From: Bog-756 sp963741055
GTDB taxonomy: Bacteria; Actinomycetota; Acidimicrobiia; Acidimicrobiales; RAAP-2
Direction of reading: 5' to 3'
Assembly: GCA_963741055.1 (NCBI GenBank)
Contig: CAVUGU010000021.1
Location: 18,038 to 82,037 of the forward strand
DNA: 64,000 bases
The notes under the pieces are model-generated. The model had not been told where the DNA came from. It saw nothing but the letters and a program-made list of their open reading frames with translations, and ran no database searches. Position 1 is the stretch's first letter, and each line of letters begins with the position of its first letter. The position numbers and the translations under genes are program-made. Positions 28,863 to 38,626 of this stretch are shown here, one piece after another.

Positions 28863-29181
28863 TCAGGCGGGCACCAGCTGGCCGAAGGTGCTGCAGAGGC
28901 CGAGCGCCTCGATCACCACGAATGCGGCCACGATCACCAGCACGACCGGGACGCGCCACCGTGCTCCGGACCGCACCAGTGGCGAGGGCATGTACCACTG
29001 CGGCAGCAGCCCAGGACCCTGACCGAGGAAGGTCGCCATCGGGACGGCGTCCTCGTCGAGGGGTGCCTCGGGGTCGGCGCCGAGCGCGAGCTCCTCGAGC
29101 TCGGCGTCGCTGATCGGAGTGCCGTCGAGCGCTTCGTCCCAGCTCGCCGTTTCGCGCGTGCTCGCCCGGAAGAGACCCCAT
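28863..29181 (-). CDS. Small tail-anchored membrane protein, one frame break at the start
   Basis: About 105 residues. The reading is clear from WDEALDGTPISDAELEELAL through VPMATFLGQGPGLLPQWYMP to a C-terminal helix VPVVLVIVAAFVVIEALGL and the end STFGQLVPA. The start codon ATG 29181 is in frame only if the run of four G (plus-strand CCCC 29176-29179) is read as three, giving MGLFRASTRETAS. The acidic N-terminal half is probably cytoplasmic. No family recognised. It lies upstream of the LPXTG gene with 162 bp between. Confidence 0.6.
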
Positions 29182-29222
29182 CGCCGTCAGCCTACCGCCG
29201 AGCGGCCGGTCTTCGGCCCGAC

Positions 29223-29744
29223 TCACAGGAAATGCACGACCGATTCGAGGATGACGATGATCGCCCCGACTGCGACCAACCCGGTCACGTACAGGGTGCG
29301 CCGAAAAGGCGATCTTCCACGACTCCCGGCAGTACCGACCCCGACGACCGCGAGGGCGAGCACTCCGACCACGTCGGTGAGGACGAAGGCCACGTGCACC
29401 GACCAGACGCCGAAGCCGGCCACCACGAAGATGAGGACCGCCGGGATCGCCGCCGAGACGATCGGCCACGACCCCTCGAGCTCGCTCCGCACGTCGGACC
29501 AAGTCACCCGCAGCTCCTGCCAGGACGGCTTGACCACCACGCGGGACAAGGTGTGCGCGAACCAGATCGCGAGTGCACCGACGACGATCACCCCTGCGGT
29601 GGTGAGGGCCTGCGGGTGGGTCTCGAATGTCAGACCGGCGACCGCCACGAGCGTCGAGATCGTCCCGTACACGTAGTCGGCCAGCCGATGCACCGAGCGC
29701 TCGTGCTCGGCGTGGAGAGGCCCGGTCCCCGAAGCGTCGTTCAT
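29223..29744 (-). CDS. Hypothetical four-helix membrane protein
   Basis: A 173-residue integral membrane protein. An N-terminal HERSVHRLADYVYGTISTLV segment leads into helix 1, and further helices are LTTAGVIVVGALAIWFAHTL, AAIPAVLIFVVAGFGVW, VAFVLTDVVGVLALAVVGVG and a final VTGLVAVGAIIVILESVVHF. The family is not recognised. ATG 29744 is 74 bp from the NrdJ end and 41 bp from the next small membrane gene, so it may share either transcript. Confidence 0.75.
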   Translation of the reverse strand: MNDASGTGPLHAEHERSVHRLADYVYGTISTLVAVAGLTFETHPQALTTAGVIVVGALAIWFAHTLSRVVVKPSWQELRVTWSDVRSELEGSWPIVSAAIPAVLIFVVAGFGVWSVHVAFVLTDVVGVLALAVVGVGTAGSRGRSPFRRTLYVTGLVAVGAIIVILESVVHFL

Positions 29745-29818
29745 CGGATCGATGCGCGGTGACTAGGCGGGCAGGGCTTCCGGTGTGGCGGTTGCCACAG
29801 CTCAGCCGGCCGAAGTCG

Positions 29819-32708
29819 CTACGAACAGCCGCTCGTGGTGCCGCAGCTTCCACACACGAAACAGGAACCCGCCCGCTGCATGATGTTGCCGCACTGGTAG
29901 CAGTACGGGGCGTCCCGAGGCTCCGATCTCGCGAGCAGGGAGCTCGAGTCGCCGTCGTCCCTGACGGATCGCCGACCCGGTCGACGAGGGTGCACTCCCG
30001 TCGACGACCGTCGAGATGACCGGGTCGACCGCCTCGACCACGCCGGTCGAGGTGGTCGCGAGCTCCTCCACTCCGGGCAGGGTCGGCTGCATCCGCTCGG
30101 AGGTCGAGAGCACCCCGAGCTCGAGCCGCTCCTCGAGTGACAGGTAGTCGACCGCCAACCGGCGGAAGATGTAGTCGACGAGGCTCGTCGCGATCCGCAG
30201 GTCCGGGTCGTCGGTGATGCCGGCCGGTTCGAAGCGCATGTTGGTGTACTTGCGCACGTAGGTGGCGAGCGGCACCCCGTGCTGGAGCCCGAGGCTCACC
30301 GAGATGGAGAAGGCGTCCATGATCCCGGCGAGGGTCGAGCCCTGCTTCGAGACCTTCATGAACACCTCGCCCGGCCGCCCGTCCTCGTACTCCCCGACCG
30401 TCACGTACCCCTCGCAGTCGGCCACCCGGAAGGCGAAGGTCGAAGATGTCCGCCGGCGCGGCAGGCGTTCCCGTACTGCGCCCACGACGACGGTCGAGCT
30501 GGCCTGCTCGTGGAGGAGGGCCGCCTCGAGCTCGGCGATCTTGGCTGCGAGCTCGCGGTCGTGGGCCTCGGCCTCCGATCCCGGCGGAGCGGCATCGCCG
30601 CCGGCTCCGGACTCGGCGCCTTCCTTTCGTGTGGTCGAGAGCGGCTGGGCCACCTTGCAGTTGTCGCGATAAACGGCGACGGCCTTGATGCCCATGCGCC
30701 ACGCGTCGATGTGGAGCTGTTCGACGTCTTCGACGGTGACCTCCTCGGGAAGGTTGACCGTCTTCGAGATGGCCCCGGAGATGAACGGCTGCACCGCCCC
30801 CATCATCCGGACGTGTCCGAGGTAGTGGATCGTGTTCTCACCCATCGAGCAGGCGAACACCGCGAGGTGCTCTGCCGCCAGATGCGGTGCGCCGACGATC
30901 GAGTGGTGACGGTCGATGTAGGTGATGATGTCGTCGATCTCGTCCGGCGAGTAGCCGAGACGGGTCAGCGCACGCGGCACCGTCTGGTTCACGATGGACA
31001 TCGTGCCGCCGCCCACCAGCTTCTTGATCTTGACCAACCCGAGGTCGGGCTCGACCCCGGTGGTGTCGCAGTCCATCAGCAGTCCGATGGTCCCGGTCGG
31101 CGCGAGGACGCTCGCCTGCGAATTGCGCACCCCGAATTGCTCGCCGAGCTCGACCGCGAGATCCCAGGCTTCCTGCGCGGCCGACAGCAGGTCGGTCGGG
31201 ACCTGCTCCTCGTCGATCCCCGCGACCGCGTCGCGGTGCATCCGGAGCACCCCGAGCATCGGCTCGGTGTTCTCGTGGTACCCGGCGAACGGCCCCATAC
31301 GGGCCGCGGTCCGCGCCGACGTCGCGTAGGCGTGGCCGGTCATCAGTGCGGTGATCGCCGCCGCCCAGGCGCGCCCTTGGTCGGAGTCGTAAGGAAGCCC
31401 CTGTGCCATCAGGAGGGCGCCCAGGTTGGCGTATCCGATCCCGAGCTCGCGGAAACGACGTGAGTTGTCGCTGATCCGCTCGGTCGGGTAGTCCGCGTTG
31501 CCCACGATGATCTCCTGCGCAGTGAAGATCACCTCGACCGCCGCACGGAAGCCCTCGACGTCGAAGGTGGAGTCCTCGTGGAGGAACTTCATCAGGTTGA
31601 GACTGGCCAGATTGCACGCCGAGTTGTCGAGGTGCATGTACTCGCTACACGGGTTGGATCCGTTGATCCGTCCGGTGCTCGCCGCGGTGTTCCAGCGGTT
31701 GATGGTGGTGTCGAACTGCATGCCGGGGTCGGCGCACTCCCATGCCGCATGGGCGATCTGCCGGAAGAGGTCGCGCGCCGGAACCCATCGGACGGCGTCA
31801 CCGGTGCCACGGGTCGTCAGTGCCCAGTCACGCCCCTCGACCACCGCGTCCATGAACTCGTCGGTGACCCGCACCGAGTTGTTGGCGTTCTGGTACTGCA
31901 GGCTGACCGAGTCCTTCCCGTCGAGATCCATGTCGAATCCCGCGTCGCGGAGCACTCGGGCCTTGCGTTCCTCGATCGTCTTGCACCAGATGAAATCCTC
32001 GATGTCCGGATGGTCGACGTCGAGGATGACCATCTTGGCCGCCCGGCGGGTCTTGCCACCCGACTTGATGGTGCCGGCCGACGCGTCGGCGCCCCGCATG
32101 AAGCTCACCGGACCCGACGCGGTGCCGCCACCTTTCAACAGCTCCTGCGACGACCTGATCTTCGAGAGGTTGACACCCGCGCCGGAGCCTCCTTTGAAGA
32201 TGATCCCTTCCTCGGTGTACCAGTTGAGGATCGAGTCCATCGTGTCCTCGACCGAGAGGATGAAACACGCGGAGCCCTGCTGCGGCACTCCCTCGACACC
32301 GATGTTGAACCACACCGGTGAGTTGAACGCGGCCATCTGGTGGACGATCAGGTGCTTGAGCTCGGCACGGAATGCTTCGGCCTCTTCGTCGTCGACGAAG
32401 TAGCCGTCCTTGATCCCCCACTCGGTGATGGTGTCGACGACCCGATCGGACACCTGGCGCAGCGAGCGCTCGCGCTCGGGGGTGTTCGGGGTCCCCCGGA
32501 AGTACTTCTGGGCGAGGATGTTGGTGGCGTTCAGGCTCCAACTCGCGGGAACCTCGACGTCGGTCTGCTCGAAGGCGACCGATCCGTCGCGGAAGTTGGT
32601 GATCCGGGCGTCGCGCTGTTCCCAATCGACCTCGTCGTACGGATGGACCTCGGGCGTGGTGAAGTGACGGCGGATCCCGATCCCGACTCGCTGCGGTGCG
32701 ATGGCCAT
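29819..32708 (-). CDS. nrdJ: Vitamin B12-dependent (class II) ribonucleoside-diphosphate reductase
   Basis: The enzyme reduces ribonucleotides to deoxyribonucleotides using adenosylcobalamin, so it works with or without oxygen. The catalytic barrel shows FNSPVWFNIGVEG, GSACFILSVED, INGSNPCSEYMHLDNSACNL (active-site Asn/Cys/Glu) and LAPTGTIGLLMDCD; RERLPRRRTSSTFAFRVADC starts the C-terminal accessory domain. The usual C-terminal zinc module CYQCGNIMQ...CFVCGSCGTTSGCS is present but one frame out. An extra base near 29945-29965 breaks the frame, and the true stop is TAG at 29819-29821. A break here in what should be the only visible reductase is best read as a sequence error. A GAGAGAGGA ribosome site precedes ATG 32708. 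Confidence 0.95.
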
Positions 32709-32909
32709 GAAGCGGTCCTCTCTCTGTAGGTCGATGGTGCGGTGGTCGATGGTTCGATGCTCCGCTGCGGGTGTTGCGAGTTCGGAAGCGTTGTGCGGCG
32801 GGCCGGGCCCGCTGTCAGCGCACCGGGCCGGGTACCAACTCGGACGTCAGGCAGACCCGCTGCCAGGCCCTCCATTCTACCGGTTTGCAGCAGCACGGCA
32901 GCAGTAAAA

Positions 32910-32925
32910 ACACAAGATGTTGTGG
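32910..32925. promoter_or_regulatory. NrdR-box-like palindrome downstream of the nrdJ promoter
   Basis: ACACAAGATGTTGTGG is a near-perfect 16-bp palindrome with the ACACAA...TTGTG arms of the NrdR operator. NrdR represses ribonucleotide reductase genes when dATP is high. It lies 52 bp (centre to centre, about five helical turns) from a second, weaker box that overlaps the promoter. No nrdR gene lies in the window. Confidence 0.65.
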
Positions 32926-32959
32926 TTCACCCTCCCCCTGGGTACGAGATAGTGGGTCT

Positions 32960-32989
32960 ATTACAACAGTGTAGTTACGCCCCTGTCAA
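32960..32989 (-). promoter_or_regulatory. Promoter of nrdJ with overlapping second NrdR-like box
   Basis: On the minus strand TTGACA (32984-32989) and TGTAAT (32960-32965) are separated by 18 bp, a good sigma-70-type match. The imperfect palindrome TACAACAGTGTAGTTA (32962-32977) fills the spacer and part of the -10, so a bound repressor would block polymerase. The box match is weaker than at 32910. Confidence 0.6.
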
Positions 32990-33090
32990 CGATCTTTTTG
33001 TCGGATCCGGCGACCTCTCACCGGCGGCCTGATCGGGCCGGGACGGCCGCACCCCGGACCGCCCCGGCCGGCGCTCGGTACAGTCCATCC

Positions 33091-34654
33091 GTGGCCTCGC
33101 GGGCACCGGTGACGGTGGCGGTCGACGCCGGCACCACCGGGGTGCGGGCGCTCGTCGTCGACCAACGGGCGCGGGTGGTCGACCTCGCCTACCGCGAGCT
33201 CACCCAGTACTTCCCGCAGCCCGGTTGGGTGGAGCACGATCCCGACGAGATCTGGTCGACCGTGCAGGCCACCCTCGGCGAGGTCGCCGGCCGTCTCGGC
33301 GACCGCGACCTGGTGGTGACTGCGCTCGGTGTGACCAATCAACGCGAGACGGTCGTGGCGTGGGACAAGCGGAGCGGTCGTCCGCTCGCTCGGGCGATCG
33401 TGTGGCAGGACCGGCGGACCGCCGTCGGACTGTCAGGCGCTCGCGGACGAAGGCCACCTTCCCTTGGTCCGGCAGCGGACCGGGCTCGTGCTCGACCCGT
33501 ACTTCTCGGCGACGAAGATGCGATGGCTCCTCCGTGAAGGAGGGGTGGCGCTCGATTCGGGACTCGCCCTCGGCACGGTGGATGCATGGGTGCTCTGGAA
33601 CCTCACCGGAGGAGCCGACGGCGGCGTCTTCGCCACCGACGTCACCAATGCCTCGCGGACGATGCTCTACGACATCGTCGAGCGTCGCTGGTCGGCCGAG
33701 CTGAGCCAGCTGTTCGACATCCCTCTGTCGGTCCTGCCCGACGTCGGCCCTTCGAGCGGCCGGTTCGGCACGATCGCGTCGTCGGTCCTCGGAGCGGACT
33801 CCGCGCTGTCGGGAGTGCCCGTCTCGGCCATGGCCGGGGACCAGCACGCCGCGCTCTTCGGGCAGGCGTGTTTCGAGACGGGCATGACCAAGGTCACGAT
33901 CGGAACCGGCAGCTTCGTCCTGATGAACGCCGGCTCCTCGAGCCCCGCTCCGGTCGAGGGCCTGATCACCACGGTCGCCTGGGATCTCGGCGGGGCGACG
34001 GTCGATCACGGTGCACCTCCGCCGGCGGGCGACGGGGGGTTCGCCTATGCGCTCGAGGGTTCGGTGTTCGCGTCCGGGGCGGGTGCCCAGTGGTTGCGCG
34101 ACGGACTCGGCCTCTTCGAGGAGATGGCGGAGCTCGAACCGCTCGCCGACTCGGTGGCGTCGAGCGAGGGCGTCGTCGTGGTACCGGCCTTCACCGGACT
34201 CGGGAGCCCGGACTGGGACCCCGACGCGCGCGGCACGATCGTCGGGCTCAGCCGCGGGAGCGGTCGCGCCCAGCTGGCTCGGGCGATGGTCGAGGCGATG
34301 GCCTTCCAGGTGCGCGACGTCCTCGATGCGATGGCTGCCACCGGCATCGCACCCTCGCTCGTCCGGGTGGACGGCGGGGCCTCGGTGATGGCGCTCCTCC
34401 TCCAGCTGATGGCCGACCAGACCGGTCTCGAGGTCCTTCGCCCGGTGTCGACGGAGACCACGGCCCTCGGCGTCGCCACCATGGCGGGACTCGCCGAGGG
34501 AACCTGGACGTCGCTCGACGAACTCGCGGAATTGTGGACCTGCGAGGTGGCACACCGTCCGGTGGTCCCGCGTGAGCTGGCCGACGCCGCGCACGAGACG
34601 TGGCTCCGTGCACTCGACCGTTCGGGTGGCTGGGCCTCGACCAGGAAGAGCTAG
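33091..34654 (+). CDS. glpK: Glycerol kinase-like FGGY-family carbohydrate kinase, one frame break
   Basis: The N-terminus has the phosphate-binding VTVAVDAGTTGVRALVVD, then RELTQYFPQPGWVEHDPDEI and TNQRETVVAWDKRSGRPLAR, which are typical of glycerol kinases. After an extra base near 33421-33432 it continues CQALADEGHLPLVRQRTGLV, LDPYFSATKMRWLL, MAGDQHAALFGQACFETGMT and KVTIGTGSFVLMNAG. The C-terminal LVRVDGGASVMALLLQLMAD completes the ATPase fold. It phosphorylates glycerol (probable substrate) to glycerol 3-phosphate. Corrected length is about 520 residues, slightly longer than usual. The 3' end overlaps the convergent ACT gene by 4 bp. Confidence 0.83.
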
Positions 34655-35316
34655 CGGAGCTCGATTCCTCGGTGGTCGGCGAGCTCGGCCATGATCGAGA
34701 TCCATTGGCGTTCGCCGTCGCGGAGCAAGGGCTCTCGGCGTCCTACGACGAGGACGGTGCCCGACCGCTCCATCGACGACACCGCCACCGCCAAGGCTTC
34801 GTCGGTCACCGCGTCGCCGTCCTCAGAGGGTCGCTCGGATTCCGCGCTCGCCGCTTCGACCGCCTTCACCATGGCGCCCAGCTTCTCGGGGTCCGGCAGG
34901 TTCCCGTCGGAGATCACGACTCCGCATGTGGAGGCGTCGAGGACCACCGCGAACGCGGCGAAGAGGCTTCGCCGGACGCGGACCACGAGGTGCTCGAGCA
35001 GATCGGAGGCGGAGCTCTGCTTGAACAACTCGGTCGCCACGTCGAGGAGCTCCGCGTAGCGGTCCGGAATCGGACCGTCGAGCGCACGGACCGATTCGAT
35101 GGTCACGCCGTCGACTTCGAGGATCTCGTCGTGCAGGAGATTGATCAGATGGTCGCCGGCGAGGCCGACCCCGAGCTCGTCGATGACGACGCCGTGGTCG
35201 CGCTGGAGGATGTCGATCGACACGACGTCGGCACCCACCGATCCGATGCGGCTGGCCACTGCGCCGAGGGCTCCGGGCCGGTCGGGCAGGCGCAACCGGA
35301 TCAGGTAGTTGGGCAC
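34651..35316 (-). CDS. ACT domain protein
   Basis: The first 70 residues form an ACT-type ligand-binding domain (YLIRLRLPDRPGALGAVASR, then VSIDILQRDHGVVIDELGV), which usually binds amino acids to control an enzyme. The remaining 150 residues resemble a degenerate GAF-like domain (LFAAFAVVLDASTCGVVISD, SGTVLVVGRREPLLRDGERQ). The protein is 221 residues with a GTG start, and no catalytic module is attached. Its partner is unknown. Confidence 0.8.
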   Translation of the reverse strand: MPNYLIRLRLPDRPGALGAVASRIGSVGADVVSIDILQRDHGVVIDELGVGLAGDHLINLLHDEILEVDGVTIESVRALDGPIPDRYAELLDVATELFKQSSASDLLEHLVVRVRRSLFAAFAVVLDASTCGVVISDGNLPDPEKLGAMVKAVEAASAESERPSEDGDAVTDEALAVAVSSMERSGTVLVVGRREPLLRDGERQWISIMAELADHRGIELR

Positions 35317-35383
35317 GGCTTCAGGCTACGCGTCGACTGTGTACGGATTGTTTCCACCGGATTACGAGATCGGCCCGGTGTGC

Positions 35384-36133
35384 TCAACCGTGCCCACCCG
35401 AGGGGCGGGCACCGGGCGTCGGATCACGATCGGGCTTCCTTCGGCCCTTGCTCGCGTAGTCGTCGACGTACTCCTGGCCGGAGAGACGGCCGATCTCCGT
35501 CATCAGTGAATCGGTGAGCTCGCGGAGCATCGCGGGATCGTCGCCCGCCGCTCGATCGGCGGGCGAGCCGTTCGACGTGGAGGTCCCCGAACCGGTGTGC
35601 TCGCGGGTGAACGCGAGCGGAGCGCCGAATCGGACGGTGACCCGACGGAACGGCCGCATGAACCTGCTGCCCGGAGGTTGGATCTCGCGGGTGCCGACGA
35701 TGCCGACGGGGATCACCGGCACGCCGCAACCGAGCCCGAGGCGGGCCACACCGGTGTGCCCCCGGTGAAGGCGGGTGTCGGGCGCCCGGGTCCCTTCGGG
35801 GTAGATCGCGAGCAGTCCGCCGCCGGTCAGCACCCTCGTCGCCGTGTCGAGCGCACGTTGCGATGCGTCTCCGCCCTGGCGGTTCATCGGGATCTGGCCG
35901 GCCGCCCGGAAGAACCACGCGGTGCGCCAGCGGTCGAAGTACTCGGCCTTGGCGACGTAGGTGACCCGGCGCCGGAGGACGAGCGGCAGGAAGAACGAGT
36001 CGCAGAAGGACTGGTGGTTGGCGGCGAGGACCGCCGGGCCGTGGATCGGGACGTGCTCGCGCCCTTCGACCCTGACCCGCCAGAGGAGGAACAAGACCGG
36101 ACTCAGCAACGCCTTGAACACCCAGTAGGCCAC
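35384..36133 (-). CDS. 1-acyl-sn-glycerol-3-phosphate acyltransferase-like protein (PlsC family)
   Basis: The acyltransferase motif I appears as AANHQSFCDSFFLPL (HX4D), motif III as LLAIYPEGTRAPDTRLHRGH, and VPVIPVGIVGTREI follows. An N-terminal hydrophobic segment VFKALLSPVLFLLW anchors it to the membrane. It acylates lysophosphatidic acid or a related lipid in phospholipid synthesis. GTG 36133 gives 249 residues, the usual size; the longer frame runs into the divergent gene. The C-terminal 50 residues are an unusual disordered tail. Confidence 0.9.
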   Translation of the reverse strand: MAYWVFKALLSPVLFLLWRVRVEGREHVPIHGPAVLAANHQSFCDSFFLPLVLRRRVTYVAKAEYFDRWRTAWFFRAAGQIPMNRQGGDASQRALDTATRVLTGGGLLAIYPEGTRAPDTRLHRGHTGVARLGLGCGVPVIPVGIVGTREIQPPGSRFMRPFRRVTVRFGAPLAFTREHTGSGTSTSNGSPADRAAGDDPAMLRELTDSLMTEIGRLSGQEYVDDYASKGRRKPDRDPTPGARPSGGHG

Positions 36134-36170
36134 TGAGCAACGGTATCCCCGCGTGTGGTGGACTGCACTC

Positions 36171-36993
36171 GTGGGCACTCTCGCCGTCGGACGCGCCCGA
36201 CCAGAACGGCGACGCCGGTCGGGCGGGCGATGCCGGAGGCCCCACCTGGACGGTCCTCGGACGGACCATCGGCGTCCCTGTCGAGGTGCGTGCGGCGCGC
36301 CAGTGGAGCGTGCAGTACCTCGTTCCGGCCGCGGCGGCACAGCGACTGATCGCCGCAACCGGGCTCGAGGTCACCGGCCCGATACCGGGTCGCGCACTGG
36401 TGGCACTCGCGGTCTGCCGTTACCTCGACACCGATCTCGACCCCTATCACGAGGTGGCCGTCAGCTTCGTCGTCCGTCGTCACGACGCCGCAGCGAACCC
36501 CTCCGTCCTCGAACGTCTCTCCGAGTTCGCCCGTGGCGACCTCGGCGCGTACATCCACCGCCTTCCGGTCGATCAAGCGTTCACCTGCGCGGCCGGTCGC
36601 GACATCTGGGGGTTCCCCAAGTGGGTCACGACCATCGACATCGACGAACCGGCACCCGGTGACCGTCACACCGGCGTCACCGCCCGACTGGCCGACGGGA
36701 GCCGCCACGTGCTCTCGCTCACCGTCTTCGGCGGCGGGCCGCTCGTCCTCCCGTCGAAGGCACCTCCGACCTACTCGTTCGACGGTCAGGTCCTCCGTCG
36801 AACCTCATGGACGACGACGACGAGAGGAGTCGGCGGACGTCCGGGCGGAGCCTGCCTGGTCCTGGGGGAACACCCGATGGCCGACGAGCTCCGCTCGCTC
36901 GGACTCCCGAAGCGAGCACTCTTCTCGTCGTCGGCTCGGCAGATGAGCGCTTCCTTCGACGCACCCGAGGTCGTTGCGACACCCGATCGCTAA
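36171..36993 (+). CDS. Acetoacetate decarboxylase-like protein
   Basis: The core shows the ADC-family pattern: QWSVQYLVPAAAAQRLIAAT, VCRYLDTDLDPYHEVAVSFV and the conserved AAGRDIWGFPKWVTTIDIDE. The Schiff-base lysine of true decarboxylases is expected in this last region (FPKW). The reading frame is open upstream of the first in-frame GTG at 36286 (GGPTWTVLGRTIGVPVEVRA looks coding). GTG 36171 becomes the start if the GGG at 36173-36175 carries one extra base. The substrate is unknown; such proteins often act on beta-keto or enol acids. It is divergent from PlsC with a 37-bp gap. Confidence 0.72.
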
Positions 36994-37065
36994 CCCGTCC
37001 CGTCGTGTGGGTGCTCGGTGCCGGGTCATTGACCGATCACCGCCACCGCCCATAGGTTCTCTCAG

Positions 37066-37687
37066 GTGGGGGAACGGCGGCTGACACCAAGGGGAGCTCG
37101 GCGACGCCGAGAACTGATGGACGCCGCGGCGCACGCGTTCGCGAGCCGATGGGTACCACACGACCCCGGTCACCGCGATCGTGGATTCGATCGGCGTGGG
37201 CAAGGGGGTCTTCTACTGGTACTTCGAGTCGAAGGACGAGCTGATGACCGCCATCCTCGAGGACGGCTTCCGATCGATGCGACAGGCGGAGCGGGACGCG
37301 ATCGCCGGCGAGCACGACCCCGGCCGTCGGATCGAGCAGGGCATCAGGTCCACCCTCACCTGGCTGAGCGATCATCGCGATCTGTTCGCGTTGATGGAGT
37401 TCGCACGCTCCGACGAGCGGTTCGCACCCGTCGTCCGCCACGGCGAGGACCAGTTGGTCGCCGACGCGCTCCCCCACGTGAGCGCCGGTGTCACCGCCGG
37501 GCTCCTCCGGCGTGAGGATCCGTTGGTCTTGGCGACCGCGATCTTCGGAGTGACCGCCCACCTCGCTCGAAAGATGATGCTCGAACGGGACGAGGACGCC
37601 GACACGGTGGCGGCGTCGGTCATCGCGTTCTGTCGGGACGGCTACGGCCTACCGCACCGTGCCACGTTCTCGAGCCGGATCGCGTGA
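37066..37687 (+). CDS. TetR family transcriptional regulator, one frame break
   Basis: The N-terminal helix-turn-helix reads RRELMDAAAHAFASR then, after one extra base near 37148, GYHTTPVTAIVDSIGVGKGV and FYWYFESKDELMTAILEDGF. The ligand domain follows to FCRDGYGLPHRATFSSRIA. Corrected size is about 206 residues. Its stop overlaps the GTG of the SMP-30 gene (GTGA), so it is co-translated with that enzyme and may regulate it. I found no clear palindrome in the short upstream gap. Confidence 0.83.
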
Positions 37688-38581
37688 GCGCGTTCGATTC
37701 CACGCGAGGCCCGTCCCTTCGTAGAGGGGCTCTCCTTCGGTGAGTGCCCGCGCTGGCGCGACGACCGGCTCTGGTATTCGGACTTCTATCAGGGCACGGT
37801 GTCGTCGGCCGGGGTCGACGGCGACGTGCGAGTGGAGGTCGAGGTACCCACCGGCCCGGCGGGACTCGGTTGGCTTCCCGACGGTCGACTGCTGGTCGTC
37901 GCCCGCAAGGAGCGAACCGTGTTGCGGCTCGAGTCGGATGGGAGCCTGGTCGAGCACGGTGATCTCAAGCCCGCGGCCACCTTCCACGGCAACGACATGG
38001 TGGTCGACCGTCACGGGCACGCCTTCGTCGGCAACTTCGGCTTCGATCTCGACCGCTTCATCGAGGAGGAAGGGATGGTCGCGCTCGTCGAGGAGCCCGG
38101 TGCGCCGACGACGCCGCTCATCCGGGTGGACCCCGACGGCTCGGTCTGTCTGGCGGCCGCCGACATGGCGTTCCCGAACGGGACGGTCATCACTCCTGAC
38201 GGCAAGACCATGATCATCGCCGAGACGCTCCGGGCCCGCCTCACCGCATTCGACCTCGATCCCGACGGCGAGCTCCACGGCCGCCGGGTGTGGGCCGACC
38301 TCTCGTGGTGCGCGCCCGACGGCATCTGCCTCGACGGGGAAGGCCGGGTCTGGGTGGCCAACGCCATCGGTCCGCAGTGCCTGCTCATCGCCGAGGGAGG
38401 TGAGATCGTCGACCGGGTCACCACCTCCCAGACCTGCTACGCGTGCATGCTCGGAGGTCCGGAGGGCAAGACGCTCTACATGGTGACCGCTCCGGACAGC
38501 ACCGAGTCGGTGGTCAACACGACCTTCGCCGGTCGCATCGAACAGGCGGAGGTCGACGTGCCGGGGGCCGGACTCCCCTGA
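37684..38581 (+). CDS. SMP-30/gluconolactonase-like protein, one frame break near the start
   Basis: A six-bladed beta-propeller lactonase-like protein. The N-terminal metal-binding glutamate segment FVEGLSFGECPRWRDDRLWY is read one frame from the GTG; an extra base in the CCC run near 37714-37716 joins them. Further landmarks are PTGPAGLGWLPDGRLLVVAR, FHGNDMVVDRHGHAFVGNFG and SWCAPDGICLDGEGRVWVAN, which carry the expected Asn and Asp ligands. Such proteins hydrolyse sugar lactones or other lactones with Ca2+ or Zn2+. Corrected length is about 298 residues. Confidence 0.85.
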
Positions 38582-38591
38582 GTCCGAGCCG

Positions 38592-38622
38592 GAGCCGCGG
38601 AGCGCAGGGCGCCGCGGGCTCT
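38592..38622. terminator. Candidate bidirectional terminator
   Basis: In the 45-bp gap between convergent genes, GGAGCC-GCGG pairs with CCGC-GGGCTC across a short G+C-rich loop, giving an imperfect stem of about nine pairs. There is no U-tract. Confidence 0.4.
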
Positions 38623-38626
38623 CCGA

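Larger units (their letters stand above)
32709..33090. other. 382-bp divergent intergenic region between nrdJ and the glycerol kinase
   Basis: The half next to nrdJ is a G+C-rich leader of about 200 bp without recognised structure; I looked for a cobalamin riboswitch B12-box and did not find a convincing one. The middle, 32900-33000, is unusually A+T-rich for this genome and holds the nrdJ promoter and NrdR-box-like sites listed separately. The last 90 bp before the kinase GTG are G+C-rich with no clear promoter. Confidence 0.7.

Noticed and set aside
32709..32900. A cobalamin riboswitch upstream of the B12-dependent reductase
   Set aside because: I found no convincing B12-box or the conserved core arrangement in the leader.
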